64,000 nucleotides of DNA, from contig CAMJQW010000003.1 in the NCBI GenBank assembly GCA_946408125.1, positions 1 to 64,000 on the forward strand. Reading direction: 5' to 3'. Positions 56,957-64,000 of the stretch are shown here, one piece after another. The notes beneath the pieces are model-generated. The model searched no databases, had not been told where the DNA came from, and worked only from the letters and a program-made list of their open reading frames with translations. Made by a program: the position numbers and the translations under genes. Numbering within the stretch: position 1 is the first letter of the stretch; every line of letters starts with the position of its first letter. The DNA comes from an uncultured Fibrobacter sp. (lineage in GTDB: Bacteria; Fibrobacterota; Fibrobacteria; Fibrobacterales; Fibrobacteraceae).

Positions 56957-59323
56957 CTAAAGACCGTCGTAAATTTCCTGATAAATCCAGTAGTTGCCCA
57001 TGACGCGCTTGACGTAGTCGCGGGTTTCCCAGTAGCTGATTTCTTCGGCGCGGACATCCCAAGGTTTGCCCTCACCCGCGGCCTGCCAACGCTTGGTGGG
57101 CTTCGGGCCCGCATTATAGTTCCCGAGCACGTACATGTAATCGTCGTTGTATTCGGCCTTCAGGTCCACGAGATAGCGGATTCCCAGGCGGATGTTCATG
57201 TACGGGTTAAAGAGCATCTGCGGGTCAAACCATTCGGCGATGCCTTCCTTTTCGGCAAGCATCTTGCCCGTCGCGGGCATGACCTGCAAGAGGCCGCACG
57301 CACCCACGGGCGATGCAATCTGGAAGTTGAAAATCGATTCCTGGCGCATCACGCTATACACGAAGAACGGGTCGATCCTTTCGCCGGAATGGAACTTGAC
57401 CTGTTCGGTAAACGGAATCGGGTAAAGGTAATGCAGCACGCTTATCGGCGGCGACATGAGGCGACGGCGATCGATGTTGTTCTGGAACTGGCGTGCAAGG
57501 CGGTAGCCCGCTGCCGTCTCGCCCACTTCGTAGAACAGCATGCCATATTCGTACAAGAAATCGAGGCGCTTGTAGTTTTTCTTGCGGGCTTCGTCGTACA
57601 AGGCAAACGCCTCGTCGGCAAAACCGTACAAGAAGAGATTCCTGATGCGCTGGTAACGGTCGCGGTTATACGTGGCGGTATCGGCCTTGACTCCCTTCTG
57701 GCTTGCGCGAATCCAGGCGAGGGTCTCCTCGGGCGACATCGCTACCCCATGCGCAAAGGGGACCTTCGCCGAATCCATCAGCTTGTATTCGACGAGCTTG
57801 AGGCGCGAGCGGTGCGCGTAGTAGGCCAGCGGGAAATCGCGGATGCAGTCGAGGTATGCCTCGCGCGCAAGCGAGTCCTTGCCAAGCTTCATGTACGAAT
57901 CGCCCAGGAACATGCGGGCGCCGCTGCCGCTCCACAGGAAAGGCTCCTTCGCGGCATCGATAAAGGCTGCGGCGGCCTCGTTCCACTTTTCCTGCTTAAA
58001 GTAGATGAATCCGATGCGGAACTTGGCCCACTGGCGCTTGATATTGTTCTTGAATTTCTTGTCGGCAAGCGTACGGAAGCACACGATGGCACTATCGTAA
58101 AGTTCCTTCTGTTCGTATTCGAATCCGCGAACCCACAGGTTGTTCGCATTTTCCTTGCTGTAGCGGTTCACTTCCTGCAACAGGGAATCCATCGTCTTGA
58201 TTTCTTTCGCGTAGGTCTTCGCGTCGTTACGGTACAGGCGGAGTGTCGACTGCATCCAGAGCGGGCGCGCCTCGACCGAGTCGAGCAGGTACTTGAACTG
58301 CGCAATGGATTCCTTTTCGCGCTTGAGCGTGCGGAGCGCAACGGCACGCTTTTCCCAGAGCATGATGCGCGTTCCCATGTCGAGCGTGCTCGGCGGCAGC
58401 AACTTCTGCAGGGAATCTTCAGGCGGGGCAACCGCCAGCTCGGGCTTCTTCACCAGCTGCAGCGAATCCAGGATGCGGATGGAATCCAAAAGCGCAAGGC
58501 AGCTTCCGGCATCGTCCTTCGCACATGCCATCTTCGCATAGGCGACCTTCTCGCCCAAATCTTCCGGAGCGCCCTTCACCTTGCGAAGCCTGCGTATAGC
58601 CGTAAATGCGGAATCCTTGTACGCCGTGCCGCTCGTGAGCAACTGCAGATACAGGCGCTTTGCCTGCTTGAGCTGCTTGAACTGTTCCAGATACATCGCA
58701 TAGCGGTACTTGAGCGCAGCCGCATCGTCTCCCTTCGGGTACTTGTCCAGGAAAACTTTCAGCGAATCCGCATGGGCGTGGTCGGTAAGCGTCGTATCGG
58801 CCATGGCAGCCTCGATGCGCAAACGGGACGCAGACTTGTCGAAAGCGGCATCATTTGCAAACTTCGCGCCGAGCGCAAGTGCCGCCCGCATCTGTGCAAA
58901 ATCGCCCTGCATAAAGCGGGCCTTCGCCATACGCAGCACCACGTTCTTTTCGAGCACGGTATCGCGGGAGCGCAGCGAATCGTACGCCGCATAGGCGCTA
59001 TCCCAGGATTCGGAATAGAAATAAGAGGCGGCCAGCGCGAAATCGCGGGCATCCTTCGAAAGCGACGAATCGAGAGAAGCCTTCTTCGCGCGTTCGGCAC
59101 GCACTACCAGGCTCTGGAAGTGTGCCGACGGGATTTTCTCCAGTTCTTCATACGGGTCGGGAGGCGTCAACGGGAGCGTCGCTATCAGACTATCCGTCGT
59201 CGCGGTCGGAGCGGGCTTTGCCGGAGCAGGCGCGGGCTTTGCCGCGACGGGAGCAGGCTTGTCCTGCGCCACTACATTACATACAAGCAAAAAAAAAGCA
59301 ATAACAGCGGTATAAATTCGCAT
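56957..59323 (-). CDS. Lytic transglycosylase (SLT domain) with N-terminal TPR-like repeats
   Basis: MRQESIFNFQIASPVGACGLLQVMPATGKMLAE...NPYMNIRLGIRYLVDL...LGNYNAGPKPTKRW. Confidence 0.93.
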   Translation of the reverse strand: MRIYTAVIAFFLLVCNVVAQDKPAPVAAKPAPAPAKPAPTATTDSLIATLPLTPPDPYEELEKIPSAHFQSLVVRAERAKKASLDSSLSKDARDFALAASYFYSESWDSAYAAYDSLRSRDTVLEKNVVLRMAKARFMQGDFAQMRAALALGAKFANDAAFDKSASRLRIEAAMADTTLTDHAHADSLKVFLDKYPKGDDAAALKYRYAMYLEQFKQLKQAKRLYLQLLTSGTAYKDSAFTAIRRLRKVKGAPEDLGEKVAYAKMACAKDDAGSCLALLDSIRILDSLQLVKKPELAVAPPEDSLQKLLPPSTLDMGTRIMLWEKRAVALRTLKREKESIAQFKYLLDSVEARPLWMQSTLRLYRNDAKTYAKEIKTMDSLLQEVNRYSKENANNLWVRGFEYEQKELYDSAIVCFRTLADKKFKNNIKRQWAKFRIGFIYFKQEKWNEAAAAFIDAAKEPFLWSGSGARMFLGDSYMKLGKDSLAREAYLDCIRDFPLAYYAHRSRLKLVEYKLMDSAKVPFAHGVAMSPEETLAWIRASQKGVKADTATYNRDRYQRIRNLFLYGFADEAFALYDEARKKNYKRLDFLYEYGMLFYEVGETAAGYRLARQFQNNIDRRRLMSPPISVLHYLYPIPFTEQVKFHSGERIDPFFVYSVMRQESIFNFQIASPVGACGLLQVMPATGKMLAEKEGIAEWFDPQMLFNPYMNIRLGIRYLVDLKAEYNDDYMYVLGNYNAGPKPTKRWQAAGEGKPWDVRAEEISYWETRDYVKRVMGNYWIYQEIYDGL

Positions 59324-59327
59324 AGTC

Positions 59328-61133
59328 CTAGTTCTGTTTTTCCTCGTCGGCTCCCAACAAGCTGGAAATTCCAAGATCCTTGATCGCCTGTGCATACTTC
59401 GATTTCAGGTAAGCGTTCACGGCTTCGGCGTCGTCCATCTTGAGCACCGTCAGGGCGGTCTCGCGCACATCCTCGAAGTTCATCGAGCGGATAATCTTCT
59501 TTGTGGCCATCACGCTCCACGGCGTCATGGAAAGTTCGTCGACGCCCAAGCCCACCAGCAAAAGCACGCTGAACGGGTCCGAGCCCATTTCACCGCAGAC
59601 CGCCACGGGAATCCCCTGCCGGTGCGCGGCCATCACCGTCTGGTAAATCATGCTGAGCACTGCCGGATGGTGAGGCTGGAACATGTCGGTAATGAGTTCG
59701 TTCGTGCGGTCCACCGCAAGCGTAAACTGAATCAGGTCGTTCGTACCGATGCTGAAGAAATCCACTTCCTTCGCGAGCTTGTCCACGAGCATCACGGCGG
59801 CGGGAACCTCAATCATGACGCCCACCTTCACGGGCGCAATCTTGTGTCCCTGAGAAACGAGTTCCTCGCGGCATTTTTCAATGAGGGCCTTCGCGCGGCG
59901 CAATTCCGAAAGTCCCGAAATCATCGGGAGCAGAATCCGCAGGTTCCCCTTCTCGTTGGCCAGGAGCATAGCGCGCAACTGCGTGCAGAAAATTTCTTCG
60001 CGGTCCAGGCACACGCGGATGCTGCGCCAGCCCATGAACGGGTTCGCCTCGTTCGAAGCCGTAATCCCGGAAACGAGCTTGTCGCCGCCGGCGTCAAGCG
60101 TACGGATAGTGACCGGACACGGCGCCATCGTTTCGAGAATTTGTCTGTAAGCATCCTGCTGTTCTTCTTCGGTCGGAGCATCCTTGCGGAAGAACAAAAA
60201 TTCCGAACGGTACAGGCCGATGCCGGTCGCACCGAAGTCCATGACCTTCTCGGCTTCGGTCGGGAGCTCGATGTTCGCGTGCAACGTGATGTACTTGCCG
60301 TCGCGGGTCATCGGTTCGAGCCTGCGCATCGTGAAAAGTTCACGGCGCTGGCGTTCGAACACTTCCTGGCGTTCGTGGAACCGGCGTATGTCGTCTTCGT
60401 TCGGATTGACAATCACCATGCCGCCCGAACCATCGACGATGATCGTGTCTTCGGGCTTGATGAGGGCGGCCACGTTGCGCAGGCCGGACACCGCCGGTAT
60501 CTGCAACGAGCGGGCCAGGATGGCCACGTGGCTCGTGCGTCCGCCCGTATCCATGGCAAGCGCGCTTGCCTGGCCGGGCTTTACCGACATCAAAAAACTC
60601 GGCAGGAATTCATGGGCCACGAGCACGACACCGTCTTCGCAACCGACATCCTCGAGCACCGGTCCAGAATCTTCCATCGCCCCCATGAGGCGGTTGTACA
60701 GGTCACGCAGGTCGGCGGCCTTGTCGCGCATGGCAGGCGAATCGATCTGTTCGAACCGGTCTATATAGCTTCCCAGAACCAGATGCACGGCCCACCGCGC
60801 ATTCTTGTGTTCCTTCTTGATCTTGTCGAGAATCCCGTTCACGAGCCCCGGATCCTGGAGGATCATCAGGTGCGTTGCGAAAATCATGCTGTCACGCAGC
60901 CCGGTGCGGGTCTCGGAAATTTCCTTGATCTTGTTTATCTCGGCGACCGTCTTCGCGACCGCCTTCAAGAAGAGCTGTTCTTCGGCCGGGATGCGGCTCT
61001 CGGGCAGGGATTCCTCAACAACGGAAATTTCCCGGTTGATTATCGGGAAAGCCTTCCCCATGGCAAAGCCAGGAGAGGCCGGAACACCTACCAGTACGGT
61101 ACGATCAGCCTGGCTCTTCGTTGAACTTGTCAT
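59328..61133 (-). CDS. ptsI: Phosphoenolpyruvate-protein phosphotransferase (PTS enzyme I)
   Basis: GVPASPGFAMGKAF; DTGGRTSHVAILARSLQIPAVSG; FLFFRKDAPTEEEQ; SIGTNDLIQFTLAVDR; start placed at MTSSTKSQADRT. Confidence 0.95.
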   Translation of the reverse strand: MTSSTKSQADRTVLVGVPASPGFAMGKAFPIINREISVVEESLPESRIPAEEQLFLKAVAKTVAEINKIKEISETRTGLRDSMIFATHLMILQDPGLVNGILDKIKKEHKNARWAVHLVLGSYIDRFEQIDSPAMRDKAADLRDLYNRLMGAMEDSGPVLEDVGCEDGVVLVAHEFLPSFLMSVKPGQASALAMDTGGRTSHVAILARSLQIPAVSGLRNVAALIKPEDTIIVDGSGGMVIVNPNEDDIRRFHERQEVFERQRRELFTMRRLEPMTRDGKYITLHANIELPTEAEKVMDFGATGIGLYRSEFLFFRKDAPTEEEQQDAYRQILETMAPCPVTIRTLDAGGDKLVSGITASNEANPFMGWRSIRVCLDREEIFCTQLRAMLLANEKGNLRILLPMISGLSELRRAKALIEKCREELVSQGHKIAPVKVGVMIEVPAAVMLVDKLAKEVDFFSIGTNDLIQFTLAVDRTNELITDMFQPHHPAVLSMIYQTVMAAHRQGIPVAVCGEMGSDPFSVLLLVGLGVDELSMTPWSVMATKKIIRSMNFEDVRETALTVLKMDDAEAVNAYLKSKYAQAIKDLGISSLLGADEEKQN

Positions 61134-61377
61134 TGAAAAGCTTTTCCAACTTCTGGACGACTTCTTCCTCGTCCTCGCCATCCACTTCGAACTTCACTTC
61201 GGACCCCAGAGGAATGGCGAGCATCATCACGTTCAAGATACTCTTGGCGTTAGCTTTCGAACCCTCGAAAACAATGGAGACTTCGCTCTTGGCCGGACCG
61301 GTAATGTCCACGATCATTCCCGCAGGGCGGGCGTGGATTCCCAGCTTGTTGGTGACTGTAAGCGTCTTCGCTATCAT
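61105..61377 (-). CDS. ptsH: Phosphocarrier protein HPr
   Basis: NKLGIHARPAGMIVDI (active His) and KANAKSILNVMMLAIPLGSEV. Confidence 0.95.
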   Translation of the reverse strand: MIAKTLTVTNKLGIHARPAGMIVDITGPAKSEVSIVFEGSKANAKSILNVMMLAIPLGSEVKFEVDGEDEEEVVQKLEKLFNDKFNEEPG

Positions 61378-61385
61378 TCTTTTCC

Positions 61386-62294
61386 TCAGAAAAAGTCCAC
61401 ATTCACGTCAAGGCCGTCGGTAAGGATCACCCTGAACAGGCTATCCGCAGAATGGACGGTCTTCACCAAGTCGTCATGCAAGGTCTTGTCATGCAGGAGC
61501 GTACCCACGGTATTGTCCGTGGACTGCACCCTGGCAATCAGTTCATCCAAGTGCTTGGTCACGCCTTCCAGGTCGGCAATCAGGCCGTTCGCATTTTCCA
61601 TGACCTTATCCGCACCAGCAAAGACGTTGTCGATGGGCGGCTTCACATTATCCACCAGCTCCCCGACCTTGACCGTCACTTCGTTCAGGCTCGCGAGGCT
61701 CTTCTTGAGCTGCGGGTCGGTCGTGTTCACGAGGCTCATCAGGCGGTCTTCGAGGTTCTCGGCCTTCACGAGAAGCGTATTAAACCGCTCCTGGAAGTCC
61801 GGACTGGCAATCGTCCCGTTGAGGGCTGCCTTCACCGATTCGAGAAGCACCTTCGTACTGTCGCAGACCTCGCCCGCAAGGCCGAGGGCTTCGGCGATAC
61901 CCGCATCGAACTGGCCGTCGATGGTGTCGCCCGGAGAGAAATAGTCTTCGAGGTCACCCAGAATCATGCCGATCTGGCGTTCACCCATGATACCGATGTT
62001 CTGCACGCGGATTTCGGAATCCTTCGGAATCTTCACGTCGGTACGCAAGCGGACCGTCACCACGACGCGGTGGCCCGCAAGTTCGATATTTTCCACCTTG
62101 CCCAGCTTGACACCGTTCACCTTCACGGGGTCATCAAGCACGAGCGTGCTCACCTGCGTAAACCGCAGATAAAAGTGATTAAACGTTTCGCGGGGATCCT
62201 TTTCGTTCAAGAAAAACACCCCAAAAACCAGGATGACGATAGCAAGGAGGACAACCAGGCCAACGGATAGATATAGGGCGGAATTTTTCTTCAT
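61386..62294 (-). CDS. MlaD/MCE-family protein
   Basis: N-terminal TM, DDPVKVNGVKLGKVENIEL...TVRLRTDVKIPKDSEIRVQNIGIMGERQIGMILG; coiled-coil C-terminus. Confidence 0.92.
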   Translation of the reverse strand: MKKNSALYLSVGLVVLLAIVILVFGVFFLNEKDPRETFNHFYLRFTQVSTLVLDDPVKVNGVKLGKVENIELAGHRVVVTVRLRTDVKIPKDSEIRVQNIGIMGERQIGMILGDLEDYFSPGDTIDGQFDAGIAEALGLAGEVCDSTKVLLESVKAALNGTIASPDFQERFNTLLVKAENLEDRLMSLVNTTDPQLKKSLASLNEVTVKVGELVDNVKPPIDNVFAGADKVMENANGLIADLEGVTKHLDELIARVQSTDNTVGTLLHDKTLHDDLVKTVHSADSLFRVILTDGLDVNVDFF

Positions 62295-62354
62295 TTGTCC
62301 TTCAATCTAGCATATTTTTCGAAAAAATGCAGGACAGGCACAGAAAAAAGCATT

Positions 62355-63014
62355 CTAGAGGGCATCCACGCGCGTAATCGGGCTGTTGTTCTCGATGCCG
62401 TTCACGTGGCGGTCAAGCCAGTCGCGCAGCAGGGCGTCGCGTTCGGCGGCCGGAAGCACGAACTTCTCGCGCCCTTCCTTCTGCATATAAACGTCGAGGT
62501 AGGTCATGAGCACGCCGCCCGCGACCGAGACGTTCATCGATTCGGTAATGCCGTACTGCGGGAGCTTGAACTCGTAGTCGGCATGCGCAAGCGTGTCGGG
62601 ATGGTTCCCGTGGAATTCACTCCCCAGGTAGAACGCCGTGGGCTGGCTCAAGTCCAGATCCAGCACGGAATTCGTGGTGTTCGTGCTCGCGACCGCAATC
62701 TTGTATCCCTTCGCGCGCAATTTCTCCATGCAGAGCATCCTCTTCTTGTAGAGGTAGAGGCTCATCCACTTGTAGGATCCCTTCAGGATGGACTTGTTCA
62801 CGCTGTAGGCATTGTCTTCTTCGATGATATGCACGTCCTGCAGGCCGAACACTTCGGCCGTGCGGATGACCGCGGAAATGTTGTGCGGGTCAAACAGGTC
62901 CTCGAGAACCATGCAAAAGTGCCTCGTGCGCTGCGCGACCACCTGCGAAAGCAATTCCTTGCGGCGGTCGGTTACACGTTCCAACAAAGATTCCAGCGTA
63001 TCTTCCTTGCTCAT
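62355..63014 (-). CDS. SpoU/TrmH-family RNA 2'-O-methyltransferase
   Basis: FCMVLEDLFDPHNISAVIRTAEVFGLQDVHII; AFYLGSEFHG; ITESMNVSVAGGVLMTYLDV; ATGA overlap with the upstream gene supports the start. Confidence 0.95.
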   Translation of the reverse strand: MSKEDTLESLLERVTDRRKELLSQVVAQRTRHFCMVLEDLFDPHNISAVIRTAEVFGLQDVHIIEEDNAYSVNKSILKGSYKWMSLYLYKKRMLCMEKLRAKGYKIAVASTNTTNSVLDLDLSQPTAFYLGSEFHGNHPDTLAHADYEFKLPQYGITESMNVSVAGGVLMTYLDVYMQKEGREKFVLPAAERDALLRDWLDRHVNGIENNSPITRVDAL

Positions 63015-64000
63015 TTTATCATCCTCGGATCTTCCAGTTTCAGCGGAGCGGGAGCAGTGCGCTGCTTTTCGCGCTCCTTGCGCAATCTTTCGTAATCGCC
63101 CAGTTTCCACGGGGCGCCGTTCACCACGTTCTCGAAGTCTATCACGTACTGAACGTTCTCCTGCGACTTGAGCTTCGCGTTCTTCAGCATGGGTTCCTTG
63201 TCCCCGCCAAAGTACTTACCCGAAGCCTTCTTGATGTCGGCAACGATGTGGTCAATCTTCTCGTTCACCACCTTCTTGAACACGTTCATCTGCATGATGG
63301 AATTCAAGACCGAATTCGAAGGGAACACGATTGCAGTTAATTTGTACTTAAGTTCCCTGCGGGAGACTTCTTCCATGTCCAAGAACGCGATGGCGGAACC
63401 GTGCAGCGACCAGCGGAGCACCTGGGCATGCCCGTAACCGAAAAAGAGGTTGCGCATGCCGAGCTTTTGCCCCGCGCTGTCCTGAAGCGCCCAGTAGAAC
63501 TCGCCTGAAAGGCTCCGGCCATTGCTCCCGTTGAAGAAGCGGTGGTTCCTGCTCGTATATTCGAGCGTATAGTTCGTATTCAAGTAGGCGTTGATGAGGT
63601 CCGCCGTGAAGGGCATGTTGTCGAACAGGTAGCTGATGATGTCGCCGCCGAGCGGGAGCGTCCCCTTGTTCTCGTAGATGGCGCGGTACTGGCGGCCGAG
63701 GCGCGCATAAATCTCGGTAGCCATCGGCTGGCGCAAGTCTGCCGGGAAGCCGCGCTTCACGATTTCGTGATACGGCGCGCAGAATTCGGCATCGTACTTC
63801 ACCTTGGGCCAGGGTTTGAAATCGTCCGCGGTACAGAAATCGAACTTGATTCCGAGGCACTTGTCCACGCCCGAACAGAGGCTGCGCACGTCGTCTTCCT
63901 TGTTCGCGAGCTGGGCAAGCTTCAGCGAGCGCATGCGCATCTTGGCAACCGAATCCTGGTGCGCGGCCATGCGTTCTGCAGCCGAGAGCGATTCCGGAGT
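63011..64000 (-). CDS. Hypothetical protein (5' end outside window)
   Basis: Frame remains open to the window edge; no family recognised. Confidence 0.75.
   Translation of the reverse strand, partial: TPESLSAAERMAAHQDSVAKMRMRSLKLAQLANKEDDVRSLCSGVDKCLGIKFDFCTADDFKPWPKVKYDAEFCAPYHEIVKRGFPADLRQPMATEIYARLGRQYRAIYENKGTLPLGGDIISYLFDNMPFTADLINAYLNTNYTLEYTSRNHRFFNGSNGRSLSGEFYWALQDSAGQKLGMRNLFFGYGHAQVLRWSLHGSAIAFLDMEEVSRRELKYKLTAIVFPSNSVLNSIMQMNVFKKVVNEKIDHIVADIKKASGKYFGGDKEPMLKNAKLKSQENVQYVIDFENVVNGAPWKLGDYERLRKEREKQRTAPAPLKLEDPRMIK

Noticed and set aside
57389-59383. 664-aa antisense ORF opposite the lytic transglycosylase
   Set aside because: Mirror of a strongly supported gene in GC-rich codon usage; composition (His/Arg/Val/Leu-rich) and lack of domain motifs indicate a spurious shadow ORF
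59622-61124. 500-aa antisense ORF opposite ptsI
   Set aside because: Shadow ORF of a conserved PTS enzyme I; no recognisable motifs
1-64000. tRNA/rRNA genes, transposases, integrases, CRISPR arrays
   Set aside because: None could be recognised by reading; a tRNAscan-SE, ISfinder or CRISPR finder run would be needed to exclude small elements

Overview
The window reads as a Fibrobacter-like chromosome. Support comes from FISUMP/TIGR02145 'Fib_succ_major' lipoproteins, a CE6-like esterase with a CBM6-like module, and Ser-rich lipoprotein linkers. About 52 genes are supportable. The left flank (1-15.4 kb) is housekeeping: acyl-CoA dehydrogenase, rpsB-tsf, metH, rplM-rpsI, a CNNM/CorC-type protein and SppA. 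The right flank (56-64 kb) carries a DMT transporter, a lytic transglycosylase, ptsHI, an MCE protein and a SpoU methylase. Between them (15.4-56 kb) is a large surface-glycan locus in two convergent arms. It holds glycosyltransferases, LicD, two flippases, a Wzc-like protein, Wzy, pyruvyl transferase, UGDH, acyltransferases, four ATP-grasp enzymes and three CotH-kinase lipoproteins. The most promising leads are: (i) a LicD / fused nucleotidyltransferase-aminotransferase / OCD-family cassette that may make and transfer an amino-alcohol-phosphate decoration; (ii) four ATP-grasp ligases in two paralogous pairs around a GINT1_N-like protein and a DegT aminotransferase; (iii) a Wzc-like protein with degenerate Walker A and B motifs and no Tyr tail; (iv) rpsI with no ATG/GTG/TTG start at its conserved N-terminus, apparently starting at ATC; (v) two G9 tracts inside surface-locus genes. 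All identifications come from reading the translations; no database search was run.
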